A stretch of 64,000 nucleotides of DNA from Volvox africanus (lineage: Eukaryota; Chlorophyta; Chlorophyceae; Chlamydomonadales; Volvocaceae), in NCBI GenBank assembly GCA_030268105.1, contig BSDZ01000020.1:822001-886000 (forward strand), written 5' to 3'. Of this stretch, positions 23,005 to 32,478 are shown in pieces. Numbering within the stretch: position 1 is the stretch's first letter; every line of letters starts with the position of its first letter. The notes below the pieces were generated by a model. The model did no database searches. It was not told where the DNA came from and was given only the letters and a program-made list of their open reading frames with translations. The position numbers were made by a program, and so were the translations under genes.

Positions 23005-23834
23005 TGGTGTGCTACGGTTCGTTTCCCGCCGATGCGTAGGTCGATGCGACCCTACAAGGCGAAGTGTTATCTTGATGAACGCATGAATGACTATTGCATA
23101 TGAATGAACCTGCATGATATAGATGTATTCACATATATTTATATATGCATTTGGCATGTTATCATTATCCATGGCGACATCACATCATGGCAAATCCGCC
23201 TAGCATGCATAAAATACCAAATCATTGAAGTGCGCATTATGCTCGTGCTATGAAACGATAAGTAATTATCTGATATAATATTACTTCATTACAGCACACT
23301 TTGAGAGCGCCACACTCGTCTCGATGCATGCCTTGCAACCGAATATCGTTATTCGGACCCTTGCATCATGCGAATGCCGGAAAGGCTTATACGTTGTTAT
23401 ACATGGACATCGCCTATACGCAGTAGGGTTGTCACACTTAGGATCGGCCTCCTAGTGTGAATCGTACGGCATTGTGATGCTACGAGTATAACAGATGCGA
23501 GGACGGCTAAGCAAGAGAAGACATTCGATACCGGAGAACACTCGTGTGTTCTACATTATTATTGCTATACGCTATTCTACTTAGCCCGAGCTAAGCCTAA
23601 ACTTCGCTATCACCGCCGCGTGATGATTGCTTGCTTCCGGCGCTGACGGCGATTACGTCCATTGCACCGCTTCGATCTGTAAGACTGTAAGTTATATCTC
23701 TTCTTGTTTGAAGTCTTCCGCTGTCTCTGTTTGCTCGTGCTTGCCTTGCTGTACTTGCAAGTGCTCGCGCATTGGTGTCGCAAGCCTTCAGACGCGCAGA
23801 TACTGATGAGCAAACACGAAGGAGAGGTACAACA
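23005..23834 (+). repeat. 5' LTR, family A copy 1
   Basis: 830 bp starting TGGTGTGC and ending TACAACA. It carries several short hairpins, including GAACACTCGTGTGTTC and the CACACTTAGGA/TCCTAGTGTG pair. Its first bases differ slightly from the family start TGTTGTGC. Confidence 0.9.
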
Positions 23835-23837
23835 AAT

Positions 23838-23852
23838 TGGTATAGAGACAGG
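23838..23852 (+). other. Primer binding site, copy 1
   Basis: TGGTATAGAGACAGG starts 3 nt after the LTR. Other copies have TGGTATCGAGACAGG. The TGGTATC start fits the 3' end of an initiator-type tRNA-Met with one gap, so tRNA identity is tentative. Confidence 0.6.
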
Positions 23853-23901
23853 TTCGTTGCCTAACTGTCTCTCTTTGTCTAATCGGAAGTAGGTTCTTTT
23901 T

Positions 23902-24335
23902 ATGGCGAGTTCCAGCGATGAACCACAAGGACCGCTAGATACTTTTGCCGAAGACCTAGGCCGCGCCGTTTTGGACGCCGCCGCTTCTGGTTTGTAATTG
24001 TTTAATTCCTTTTGCTTAGATTGCTGCACTTGTTGTGTAAGTGTACACTCTGAGTCGCAGGTAATCTCAGTGCACCGGCGTTGCTTGCCGCGGCGACTGA
24101 GACCGGCTTTCGTCCGGACCATTTGGCAACTCTCATTGCCCAAACTACAGAGATCAGGACTCAGCTGGGCAAGTACTTGCTGAGTTTACTGAATCTTCTC
24201 AAGAGTACTGTCGGTAGGCTCACCGAATCGCTTTGTACTCTTGCCTTTGCGATAGAAGTCGGCTTCTATTACGCAAAACTAGGGTATCGCTTCGTGCTCC
24301 ATGTCCGCGGAACACGACGATATGCCGCACACTAG
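23902..24335 (+). CDS. Spliced leader ORF overlapping gag, copy 1
   Basis: Exon 1 (23902-23989, MASSSDEPQG...) ends at a GTTTGT donor. A CGCAG acceptor at 24060 joins exon 2 (24061-24335) in frame to give about 120 residues ending in TAG. Exon 2 encodes ATETGFRPDHLATLIAQT and a hydrophobic stretch (LCTLAFAIEVGFYYA). It overlaps the gag start by 35 nt in another frame. The same layout is in copies 2 and 3, and element B keeps a similar acidic N-terminal peptide. It may be the true Gag N-terminus, joined by frameshift or a second splice, or a separate small protein. Confidence 0.55.
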
Positions 24336-25536
24336 CCTAGCTAGCCAACCCGATTTTGTTGTGGCTGCTAGAGCTCCGGATAGGGGTCTTGAGACTGTTG
24401 GCACGCGAGCCACTCAAGAGCCCCTTTTCCTTCAGACCCCTGCTCACTTAATTGTGCCGCATTCAGCAGTTAACACCAATATGGACAACACTGCTGGACC
24501 AAGGGTTCTGCCATTACCTCAAGCTCGAGGGCATGATGACATTCCTGAGGTGATGAGATTGTCAATTCCCGTTCCTAGGCTCAATATCTCGCTAACTGAA
24601 AAGACATCAGGACATAGCATAGCCGATGCAACTCGTGCGTACGTGCGTGATGCTAAAAAGTATCTCCAGGCTGTTCATGGTGGCGATAATGATGGTATCA
24701 GGTGTCTCTTCGTTGGTAACACCCTCGAGGGCTCAGCGAAGGACTGGTATCGCGAATGGACCACCGCCCGGGGCGACTATACTTTTGACGAGATGATCGC
24801 CGCTTTGCTCGCACGGTTCACTACTGAGGTTCAGGCACGTGATGTGGAGGCTCGTAAGGTTTTGGCAGCCGGTAGCTACCACATGCGTCGGGGTGAAAAT
24901 GTACCTGCGTACCAGTCACGCTTTGAAGCACTTGTGACCCCCATTGCTGATCTCACTGAAACCGAGTGTGTCTTTTGGTTTAAGCAAGGCGTGACAAAAC
25001 TTTTGGCTAAATGGTGCGCTACTGACTTGGCTGGGGTGCCGATCAAGTCGTATGATGCCTTGGTCACTTTTGCTAAGGGTACGGAGATACGACTCCTTGC
25101 CGGTGAGGAAGAAGTCAAGTCTGTCCCTCGTGCAAATGCCGTGCAAGTGCAGGATCCGCTTGGGGAAGCTGTAGCTCTCGACCAGGAACTTGGAGCGACC
25201 CGCCCCACGCCTACTGCCGCGACGCGACGTAGCAACCGGCAACACCAGGCACGCGGGGGCGCTAGCTCGGGTGTCCGTGGGTCAGGAGGAGCAGGTCCGA
25301 GCTCAGACCCGGCTAAGAGCAGGAAGCGTGGTGGTGCGCCGTCGTCGGCAGCCGCACAACGCTCTGACCCCAATGCGAAGCGGACTCACACGGATGACTC
25401 GTTTATGCCAAAATGGAATTGCAATCGTTCCGAGTTCGAACGTCGGAAAGCGGCCAATGTTTGTCTACGGTGCGCGGAGAGTCATCCTACGAAGGATTGC
25501 CCGTTACTGCCACCGTTTGTACCTCAGCCGAAATAG
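24301..25536 (+). CDS. gag: Gag, family A copy 1
   Basis: 411 codons. The capsid-type core (DATRAYVRDAKKYLQ, CLFVGNTLEGSAKDWY, RFEALVTPIADLT) matches the retrotransposon Gag fold. A basic Arg/Gly/Ser region follows, then a single zinc knuckle CLRCAESHPTKDC. The knuckle spacing is CX2CX3HX4C, one residue shorter than the usual CX2CX4HX4C. It ends at TAG (25534-25536), after which the same frame continues open into pol. Confidence 0.9.
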   Translation: MSAEHDDMPHTSLASQPDFVVAARAPDRGLETVGTRATQEPLFLQTPAHLIVPHSAVNTNMDNTAGPRVLPLPQARGHDDIPEVMRLSIPVPRLNISLTEKTSGHSIADATRAYVRDAKKYLQAVHGGDNDGIRCLFVGNTLEGSAKDWYREWTTARGDYTFDEMIAALLARFTTEVQARDVEARKVLAAGSYHMRRGENVPAYQSRFEALVTPIADLTETECVFWFKQGVTKLLAKWCATDLAGVPIKSYDALVTFAKGTEIRLLAGEEEVKSVPRANAVQVQDPLGEAVALDQELGATRPTPTAATRRSNRQHQARGGASSGVRGSGGAGPSSDPAKSRKRGGAPSSAAAQRSDPNAKRTHTDDSFMPKWNCNRSEFERRKAANVCLRCAESHPTKDCPLLPPFVPQPK

Positions 25537-26627
25537 GGGCTTGCCCGGGTTCCTGTGGAGGGGGCACCGCCCGGGATTTCTGAACTAACGCGTGGTCGGT
25601 GGTCATCCTTACGGCCAGCCGTGAAGGCATTGTTGCCTTGCATACTTGGACACATCCAGCAAGTCATTGCGCGACGCATCACGCTTGACGGACGCACGGG
25701 ACTTCTCTGCTTCGATCCATTGTGTAATTTGTTTACACCTCGCCGTCCCCTGTCGTCTATCGATATGTCTAACCACGTGGTTTTGTTCATCCCCTCGTCT
25801 CTGCGTGAGATGTCGGAACAGTTGGCCGTTTACAGGAGATGTAGGCGTCAATATCCAGGCACCGCCGCATGTGTATTACTCCCCGCTTTCTGTCGGCGCA
25901 AGGCAGAGGCATCGTTAAGGGGTATGCGGCGTGTCCACCGGTTCGAGCCGGGCACCGTTTTGTTTAATGGTGTGGATCGGGAGGGTATGCTGGCTCCGTG
26001 GCCAGGCACATCCTACTCGGTTGACGTTTGGTACGAAGCTCCTGATGAGGGTGCCGTAGGTTACGGACCCGCCCTAAGTGCACTAACGTTATCTGCTGGG
26101 CAGTCGCTCGTAGATAACCGTGTCCCAGTGGTTCAGATCGGTTTGAATGGCCGTACTCTGAAGGCACTTGTTGACACCGGTGCCAGCGACGACTTCATCT
26201 CTGTCGCAGAGGTGAATGCGCTGGGGTTGACCCCAGAGTCATCTGATTGTACACAGGTTACCCTTGCTGACGGGGGTAAGCATCCCATCGTGGGCAGGAT
26301 TACCCTTAGCCTATCGATAGGCCCTTTGCGTGTTGTGACCCGGCCGTACGTGCTGCAGGGCTTAGCAGAGACTGCACCGTACATAATGGGGTCTTCGACA
26401 TTACGGCAGTACCGCGCGCGCATCGACATGGAGACCGCAACCCTGCAGATGTGCAAGGGTACTCTGTCGATTAAGGTACCTTTCCTGTCATTCCAACATG
26501 TCACACCAAAGGAGGGCGAAGCTGAGGCGGTGCCTATGGTTAATTTCGCTGTGACCGCAATGGCCGCGCGAATTGAACCAGAGCTAGTCGGGCGTAAAGA
26601 GGCCGTCCGTTTGTTACGGAAGGGTGC
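25537..26627 (+). pseudogene. pol: Pol N-terminal part, copy 1 (interrupted by element B)
   Basis: Open in the gag frame directly after the UAG. The first 165 residues form a conserved block without a close ATG ([30 protein letters not shown]). The aspartic protease follows with [11 protein letters not shown]. It is cut after RLLRKGA by element B and resumes at 32479. Confidence 0.9.
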
Positions 26628-27049
26628 TGTTGTATCCTTAATGCATCTTGGTAATTCATTAAGTATAATAATTATCTGTTTATTATTTTATGATATAATA
26701 CATTTAATTATCAGATTAACTATTTCATGTTCCCATCTGGCATTCGATTTGTGGATTTGGTCTCAGCTGTCGACGACCAATACTAACCGATTTCCTGAAA
26801 CATCCGAACCTGTCGGTTACTCCATAACCTGTATGGAATGGGCCATTTACCGCCTGAATGGTAAATGGTGGAACATCTGGTTCCTGGTTCACTGAATCTC
26901 CGGTTGTAGTGGTGACTTCTGAAGGTCACGCCCGGTTTGAGGCCTTACGGTCTCTCAAGTACGACCTAGTCGGCGGCTCTACTTAATCGGGCTCTGGCAC
27001 AACAACCGGTATCTTTTGATACCACCCTTCGTGGGTACCATATACAACA
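26628..27049 (+). repeat. 5' LTR of element B
   Basis: 422 bp, TGTTGTATCC to CCATATACAACA, followed one base later by the PBS TGGTATCGAGCAGG (27051). Confidence 0.95.
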
Positions 27050-27067
27050 TTGGTATCGAGCAGGTTG

Positions 27068-27090
27068 TCCGGGTTCGAATCCCCCACCAT
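27068..27090 (+). other. tRNA T-arm-like sequence in element B leader
   Basis: GGGTTCGAATCCC followed by CACCA lies 17 nt after the PBS start. It matches the T-arm/B-box of tRNAs. No anticodon half is seen, so it is a fragment or a chance match. Confidence 0.35.
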
Positions 27091-27239
27091 TGGGATGGTG
27101 AGGGCGATTCTGACTGGTAGATGGCTTGGGAAACCATCACCAGGTCGTGAGGGATCGAATCGTCTGACTACAGACTAGGGTGAGGGCTGACCCTTAGACT
27201 GTAGGATGCGAGGACGCACCCTATCTGAGGGGGAATACT

Positions 27240-27332
27240 TGTAGTATCCTGGGCAGTATCAAAGGATCCTGGACCTTAGATGGTCATCCTTCCGATCGGG
27301 CCTTTGTTGGCCGACACAACAGAGATACAACA
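27240..27332 (+). mobile_element. Inner 93-bp LTR unit of element B
   Basis: It begins TGTAGTATCCTGGG and ends GAGATACAACA. It is preceded by a polypurine tract (GAGGGGGAATAC) and followed by its own PBS, TGGTATCGAGAC (27334). Two related solo copies lie at 14905 and 16591. Confidence 0.8.
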
Positions 27333-27451
27333 TTGGTATCGAGACTGTTCCTCCCTGGGACGTCTCGTCAAGTCTTCCGCTGAAATCTTTTCAAGCCTTC
27401 TCAAGTCTTTCTGTGGTAACTGCTCAAGCCACTCAAGCTACCCTTTTATAA

Positions 27452-27914
27452 ATGGACATCGACCACGATCTTCCTTCTGCCGACATCCCTCTGGACATGG
27501 AGACATTGCCTGAGGAGCTGAGCGCCGCCATTTTTGCTGCGGCTACCACCGGACATGGCCTGCGACGACCCTGACGAGGAGACCCCGGCGCCCCCGACCA
27601 AAAAACCGCGGGCTGCATCCGTTCGTCCAGGCATCACCGGGCACGAGGATCAGCCGCGGCAGGTTAAGGGCGCCGGTAAGTCTAAGAGGGGCGGCGGACA
27701 GCAGGGGAGGCACTTGGCCCCAAAAGGGGGCCATGTGCAGAAGAAGGGGCCTAAGCAGAACCTGGCGGAGTATCTAACCACATTCAAATGTACGAGACGG
27801 GAGTTCCATTTTCGTAAACAACATGGGATGTGCCTCCGTTGCGGTTCCGACCAACATAGGGTCGACTCCTGCCCAATGCTGGGGGCGGAGAAAAATAAGG
27901 GTAAGGACCACTAG
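27452..27914 (+). pseudogene. gag: Gag remnant of element B, capsid deleted
   Basis: The N-terminal acidic peptide (MDIDHDLPSADI..., 27452-27574) corresponds to the family A leader exon. It runs directly into a C-terminal Gag piece in another frame (to 27914) with a Lys/Arg-rich region and a normal zinc knuckle, CLRCGSDQHRVDSC. The roughly 250-residue capsid core seen in family A is absent. The piece ends in TAG (27912-27914), in frame with pol. Confidence 0.85.
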
Positions 27915-30900
27915 GAACTTGCCCAGGCTGGTATAGAGGGATCACCACCTGGGGTCTTTGCTGTGGGCCAGATGGTAGCAAAGTGCCGTGCAGTACGGGC
28001 TCTTTTGCCCTCTGTTTTAAACCAAGTGGAGCAGGTGATAGGGAGACGTTTTTCTTTTGATGCACGAACTGTCCGTGCCGGCTTTGATGGCTTTTGTAAT
28101 CTGTTTGAGCCTCAAGGTCGCCCCCTATCCTCCGCTAACTTGGGTGGGCTTACTATCTTGTTCACTCCCTCTTCACTCTGCGAGCTACAGAAGCAATTAG
28201 CTCACTTTAGGGCATGCAAACGTCAACACCCTGATACCTCAGCATGCATCTTGCTGCCTGAGTATGTGTCCCGACGCAACCCTTCTTTTCTGTCGGGAAT
28301 GCAACGGGTCTTAAGGTTTAATCCAGGGACGGCTCTTTTCCATAGCCTTGATATGGCAGGTGAGGTCGTTCAGCTCCCTGGAAGCCCATACTCTGTTGAC
28401 GTCTGGTTTGCTGCTCCTAAACCGGTTCAGGAGGGCTTGCCTGAGACTGAACCCTGTATTTCAGTTCTCTGCTTGCCTAAAGCTGCTGCCCTGATAGGTG
28501 CTGGCGTACCTCTGATCACCGTAAGTACGGCAGGTCGTACGTTCACCACCCTAGCCGACTCTGGAGCCAGTGATGATTTCATTTCGGCATCAGTGGTTAC
28601 GCAGCTTGGCCTGAAACCTAGCCCATGCTCCTGGTCAGAAGTTACCCTTGCTGATGGGGGTAAGCAGGCTATCTTGGGGCAGGTTAATCTTCGTCTATCT
28701 GCAGGTCCTTTAAGGTTAAATGTCCGCCCATACGTGTTGCCTGAGCTAACTGACGCTGCCACGTATATCTTGGGTTCTTCCACGCTAGCACAGTATGGGG
28801 CTGTCCTTGACTATGAGTCTAAATCTTTGCGCCTGCGCAAGGGGAATCTAGTCTGCAAGGTACCCTTTACTACTGCCGGACAGCCACCAGATCAGATGAC
28901 ACCTGCGCCTTGCTTTAATTATGCAACCACTGCTATCTGTCAGCACACTGAACCTGAAGTTGTTGGCAGAAAAGCAGCAGTTTGCATGATTCGCAAGGGG
29001 GCCCATGCTTTACTAGTACGGCCCAAGTTGCACCTGAATGCAACTTCTATCCCAGCTGATGCCACTGACCCTGAGTTTGAGGCCCTGTTACAGGAATATG
29101 CAGATATATTCCAGGAGGTCCCTGGTAAGCCTCCAATGCGGCCTGTGGATCACACCATACCTTTGGTGCCTGGTGCAGTACCCGTTTCCCGCCCCATGTA
29201 TCGGCTAAGCCCCTTGGAGCTGGACGAGGTCAAACGACAGGTTACTGAGCTGCTGAAAAAAGGTATGATACGGCCAAGCACATCCCCATACTCCGCCCCT
29301 ATTCTGTTTGTGGGAAAGAAGGATGGGACTCTGAGAATGTGCATTGACTATAGGGGGTTAAATGCTGCAACGGTTAAGAACCGTTACCCCCTCCCATGTG
29401 TCGATGATCTGCTGGATAAGCTAAAAGATTCTGCATTCTTTAGCTCTATTGACCTCCAGCAGGGGTATAATCAGATTCGTATAGCAGAATCTGACATCCC
29501 TAAAACGGCTTTCCGTACGCCGTTTGGCCATTTTGAATATACCGTCCTTAGTTTCGGACTGACGAACGCCCCTGCAACGTTCCAAGCCGTCATGGACCGC
29601 ATCTTCAGGCCATACATCGACAAATTCGTCATCTGTTATCTGGACGATATCCTGGTGTTTTCAAAGACCCGTGAGGAGCACATACAACACCTCCGCCTGG
29701 TCTTTGAGGTTCTGCGGCGTGAGCAGCTGTATGCTAAGCGTTCTAAGTGCCACTGGGCACAACCACAGGTGGAGTATCTGGGGCATATAGTGTCTCAGGG
29801 TGGCATATGGATGGACCCCCGGAAAACTGCGGTTGTTCGGGATTGGCCAGTGCCCTCCAACCTTCAGGAACTGCGTAAGTTTTTGGGCCTGACCAACTAC
29901 TTTCGTAAGTTCATAGAGTACTCAGTCATTGCTGCACCGCTAACAAACCTCACACGTAAGGGAGCCTTCTCTTCACCTGAGGCCTGGACCCCCGCATGCC
30001 AAGAAGCTTTTGATGCTTTGAAGCGTGCTATCTCTGATGATATTATCCTGCACTTCCCTGATTACTCATTGCCGTTCCGTGTAGAGGTCATAACTGATGC
30101 ATCTATACATGGGACGGGGGCAGTTCTGTTGCAGCAGGGACGCCCCATTGCATACACGAGTAAGAAGTTTTCGGGGGCTGAAACCCGTTATACCACTGGG
30201 GAACAGGAATTTCTGGCGGTCCTACATGCCTTGAAGGAATGGCGATGTTACCTTGAGGGCCGGCCTTTTGCCCTCAAGACTGATCACAAACCCCTTACAT
30301 TTCTGCAAGGTGTGCCCTCCCTTAACCGACGCCAGGCCCGCTGGATGGAATACCTGGCACGGTTTAACTTTGATTGGGAGTACCTGAGCGGCTCACTGAA
30401 CATAGATGATGCTCTCAGTAGGCACCCTTCACTGCATGCAGCCATTCTGGCGGTAAGCACACGGAGTAGGTCTCAGGCAAAACCTAACTTCGTGCCCTCC
30501 GATTTTACCAAGCACTTGAAACAGGCTTATGCAGCCGACCCGTGGTTCACAATTCACAACAACACGGGGCACTTGGTACAGGAGCATGGCTTATGGATCC
30601 GATCGGAAGGATCCCACCGTCAGATTGTCGTACCTAACGACGATTCATTACGTCGTGAACTTCTCTCACGTTTTCATGACGGCCCTCTTGCTGGGCATCC
30701 TGGCTGCACGCGGTTACTAGAGCTTTTGCGGCGTCAATTCTGGTGGCCCCGCATGGCTAAGGACACCGAAAATTATGTCCTCTGTTGCGACCTGTGCCAG
30801 CGCAATAAGGCCCAGTCTGGTAAAGCACATGGGCATCTCCAACCTCTTCCTATTCCTGACGCTCCGTGGGAAAGCGTCTCTATGGACTTTATTGTTGCGC

Positions 30901-31982
30901 TGCCCAAAACTGAGGGAGGATACGACGCCGTGCTGGTCCTGGTCGACCGTTTCACTAAGATGGTCCACCTGGCCCCCACGACATCATCCTGCACAGCTGA
31001 GCAAACGGCCCGTCTATTCTTCGACAATGTGGTACGTTTGCATGGGGTCCCCAAGTCCGTGGTATCTGACCGCGGCACTCAATTTGCAAGTAAGTTTTGG
31101 GGCGCCCTGGGGACTCTGGTAGGAATGCGAGTGAACCTGTCCACCGCCTACCACCCCCAATCTGATGGGCAAACAGAGCGTGTTAACCGTGTCCTGGGTG
31201 ATATGCTCCGTAACTTTGCAGGACGCACCCCTACTGCATGGGATACCTACCTAACCGCTGCTGAGTTTGCCATTAATAATGCTACTAACCGGTCCGTTGG
31301 TAATAGTCCGTTTTTCCTGAATTACGGTTTTAACCCTGCTTTGCCTGTTTGGCGGGAGTTGGACGTAAATGTTCCAGCTGCAAAAATGTTTGCTAAGTCT
31401 TTCGTGTCCCGTCTAACTGACGCTAAAGCTTGCCTGGAAGCTGCACAGCAACGGGCTATGGACTATTATAACAAGTCCAAAAAGGACGTCACGTTCACTA
31501 AGGGCCAGCTGGTTATGTTGAGCACGAAGAACCTTCGTTCCCTGGCTGATGGGTCTCGCAAGTTATTACCGCGCTTTGTGGGGCCTTATCCTGTCGTACG
31601 CATGGTAGGGTCGGTGGCTGTAGAGTTACAACTCCCATCTGACCTACGCATTCATCCCACATTTCATGTATCTCTCGTGCGTCCATATCGGGGTACTCTG
31701 CCTGAGGCTAACGATAGCATCCCTCCTGTTACGGAAGCTAATCCCTCTACCTGGTTATCGGGTAAGCAGACCCTGTATGCTGTCGAACGTATCCTGGATT
31801 ACTGTGCACGACGTGTTGGCAAGGGCAGGCGTAAGCGTAACGTACATGAGTACCTGGTTAAGTGGTCTGGGTATTCGTCTGAGCACAATAGCTGGGAACC
31901 GGCACGTAACTTCACCCCTGACATGAAACCCCTGCTTGATGAAGCTAGGCTGCGGGCACAGTCTATGGACGGACCTCTCTGA
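27915..31982 (+). CDS. pol: Pol polyprotein of element B, intact
   Basis: Open in the gag frame from the UAG; the stretch usually called starts at 27963 (1339 codons). In order: the conserved N-terminal block (FCNLFEP, CILLPEYVSRR, PYSVDVWFAAP), protease with [11 protein letters not shown] (DSG in place of DTG), reverse transcriptase with [11 protein letters not shown], RNase H (ITDAS, GEQE, KTDHKP), and integrase. The integrase has an HHCC finger (HDGPLAGHPG...CCDLCQ) and the D,D,E residues (SMDF, SDRGTQF, QTERVNR). A chromodomain ends the protein (YAVERILDY, VKWSGY, NSWEP), which in chromoviruses directs insertion to modified chromatin. No frame breaks are seen. Confidence 0.95.
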   Translation, partial: ELAQAGIEGSPPGVFAVGQMVAKCRAVRALLPSVLNQVEQVIGRRFSFDARTVRAGFDGFCNLFEPQGRPLSSANLGGLTILFTPSSLCELQKQLAHFRACKRQHPDTSACILLPEYVSRRNPSFLSGMQRVLRFNPGTALFHSLDMAGEVVQLPGSPYSVDVWFAAPKPVQEGLPETEPCISVLCLPKAAALIGAGVPLITVSTAGRTFTTLADSGASDDFISASVVTQLGLKPSPCSWSEVTLADGGKQAILGQVNLRLSAGPLRLNVRPYVLPELTDAATYILGSSTLAQYGAVLDYESKSLRLRKGNLVCKVPFTTAGQPPDQMTPAPCFNYATTAICQHTEPEVVGRKAAVCMIRKGAHALLVRPKLHLNATSIPADATDPEFEALLQEYADIFQEVPGKPPMRPVDHTIPLVPGAVPVSRPMYRLSPLELDEVKRQVTELLKKGMIRPSTSPYSAPILFVGKKDGTLRMCIDYRGLNAATVKNRYPLPCVDDLLDKLKDSAFFSSIDLQQGYNQIRIAESDIPKTAFRTPFGHFEYTVLSFGLTNAPATFQAVMDRIFRPYIDKFVICYLDDILVFSKTREEHIQHLRLVFEVLRREQLYAKRSKCHWAQPQVEYLGHIVSQGGIWMDPRKTAVVRDWPVPSNLQELRKFLGLTNYFRKFIEYSVIAAPLTNLTRKGAFSSPEAWTPACQEAFDALKRAISDDIILHFPDYSLPFRVEVITDASIHGTGAVLLQQGRPIAYTSKKFSGAETRYTTGEQEFLAVLHALKEWRCYLEGRPFALKTDHKPLTFLQGVPSLNRRQARWMEYLARFNFDWEYLSGSLNIDDALSRHPSLHAAILAVSTRSRSQAKPNFVPSDFTKHLKQAYAADPWFTIHNNTGHLVQEHGLWIRSEGSHRQIVVPNDDSLRRELLSRFHDGPLAGHPGCTRLLELLRRQFWWPRMAKDTENYVLCCDLCQRNKAQSGKAHGHLQPLPIPDAPWESVSMDFIVALPKTEGGYDAVLVLVDRFTKMVHLAPTTSSCTAEQTARLFFDNVVRLHGVPKSVVSDRGTQFASKFWGALGTLVGMRVNLSTAYHPQSDGQTERVNRVLGDMLRNFAGRTPTAWDTYLTAAEFAINNATNRSVGNSPFFLNYGFNPALPVWRELDVNVPAAKMFAKSFVSRLTDAKACLEAAQQRAMDYYNKSKKDVTFTKGQLVMLSTKNLRSLADGSRKLLPRFVGPYPVVRMVGSVAVELQLPSDLRIHPTFHVSLVRPYRGTLPEANDSIPPVTEANPSTWLSGKQTLYAVERILDYCARRVGKGRRKRNVHEYLVKWSGYSSEHNSWEPARNFTPDMKPLLDEARLRAQSMDGPL

Positions 31983-32051
31983 CGCTGTCCCACCTCAACC
32001 TGTCTGCTCTCGTTTCATGCATCGGGACGCTGCATCTAGAGGGGGAACAAT

Positions 32052-32473
32052 TGTTGTATCCTTAATGCATCTTGGTAATTCATTAAGTATAATAATTATC
32101 TGTTTATTATTTTATGATATAATATATTTAATTATCAGATTAACTATTTCATGTTCCCATCTGGCATTCGATTTGTGGATTTGGTCTCGGCTGTCGACGA
32201 CCAATACTAACCGATTTCCTGAAACATCCGAACCTGTCGGTTACTCCATAACCTGTATGGAATGGGCCATTTACCGCCTGAATGGTAAATGGTGGAACAT
32301 CTGGTTCCTGGTTCACTGAATCTCCGGTTGTAGTGGTGACTTCTGAAGGTCACGCCCGGTTTGAGGCCTTACGGTCTCTCAAGTACGACCTAGTCGGCGG
32401 CTCTACTTAATCGGGCTCTGGCACAACAACCGGTATCTTTTGATACCACCCTTCGTGGGTACCATATACAACA
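32052..32473 (+). repeat. 3' LTR of element B
   Basis: 422 bp, preceded by the polypurine tract AGAGGGGGAACA. It differs from the 5' LTR at only about two positions (for example ATAATA against ATAATAC, and CTCGG against CTCAG). Confidence 0.95.
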
Positions 32474-32478
32474 GGTGC

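Larger units (their letters stand above)
26628..32473 (+). mobile_element. Ty3/gypsy element B, nested in copy 1
   Basis: 5846 bp with two 422-bp LTRs (26628-27049 and 32052-32473) differing at about two positions, and a perfect GGTGC duplication (26623-26627 and 32474-32478). Copy 2 shows the uninterrupted target (GGGTGCCCACGG). It has an intact pol, a Gag lacking the capsid, and a second LTR-like unit inside its 5' end. The LTR identity indicates a recent insertion. Confidence 0.97.

Noticed and set aside
24876..25373. Antisense ORFs opposite gag and pol (several of 80-180 codons, repeated at 49892 and 61531)
   Set aside because: They mirror conserved sense coding sequence of the elements and have no domain of their own.
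26628..26895. C-terminal extension of copy 1 pol (VVSLMHLGNSLS...)
   Set aside because: This is read-in to the LTR of element B; copy 2 shows the uninterrupted pol sequence here.
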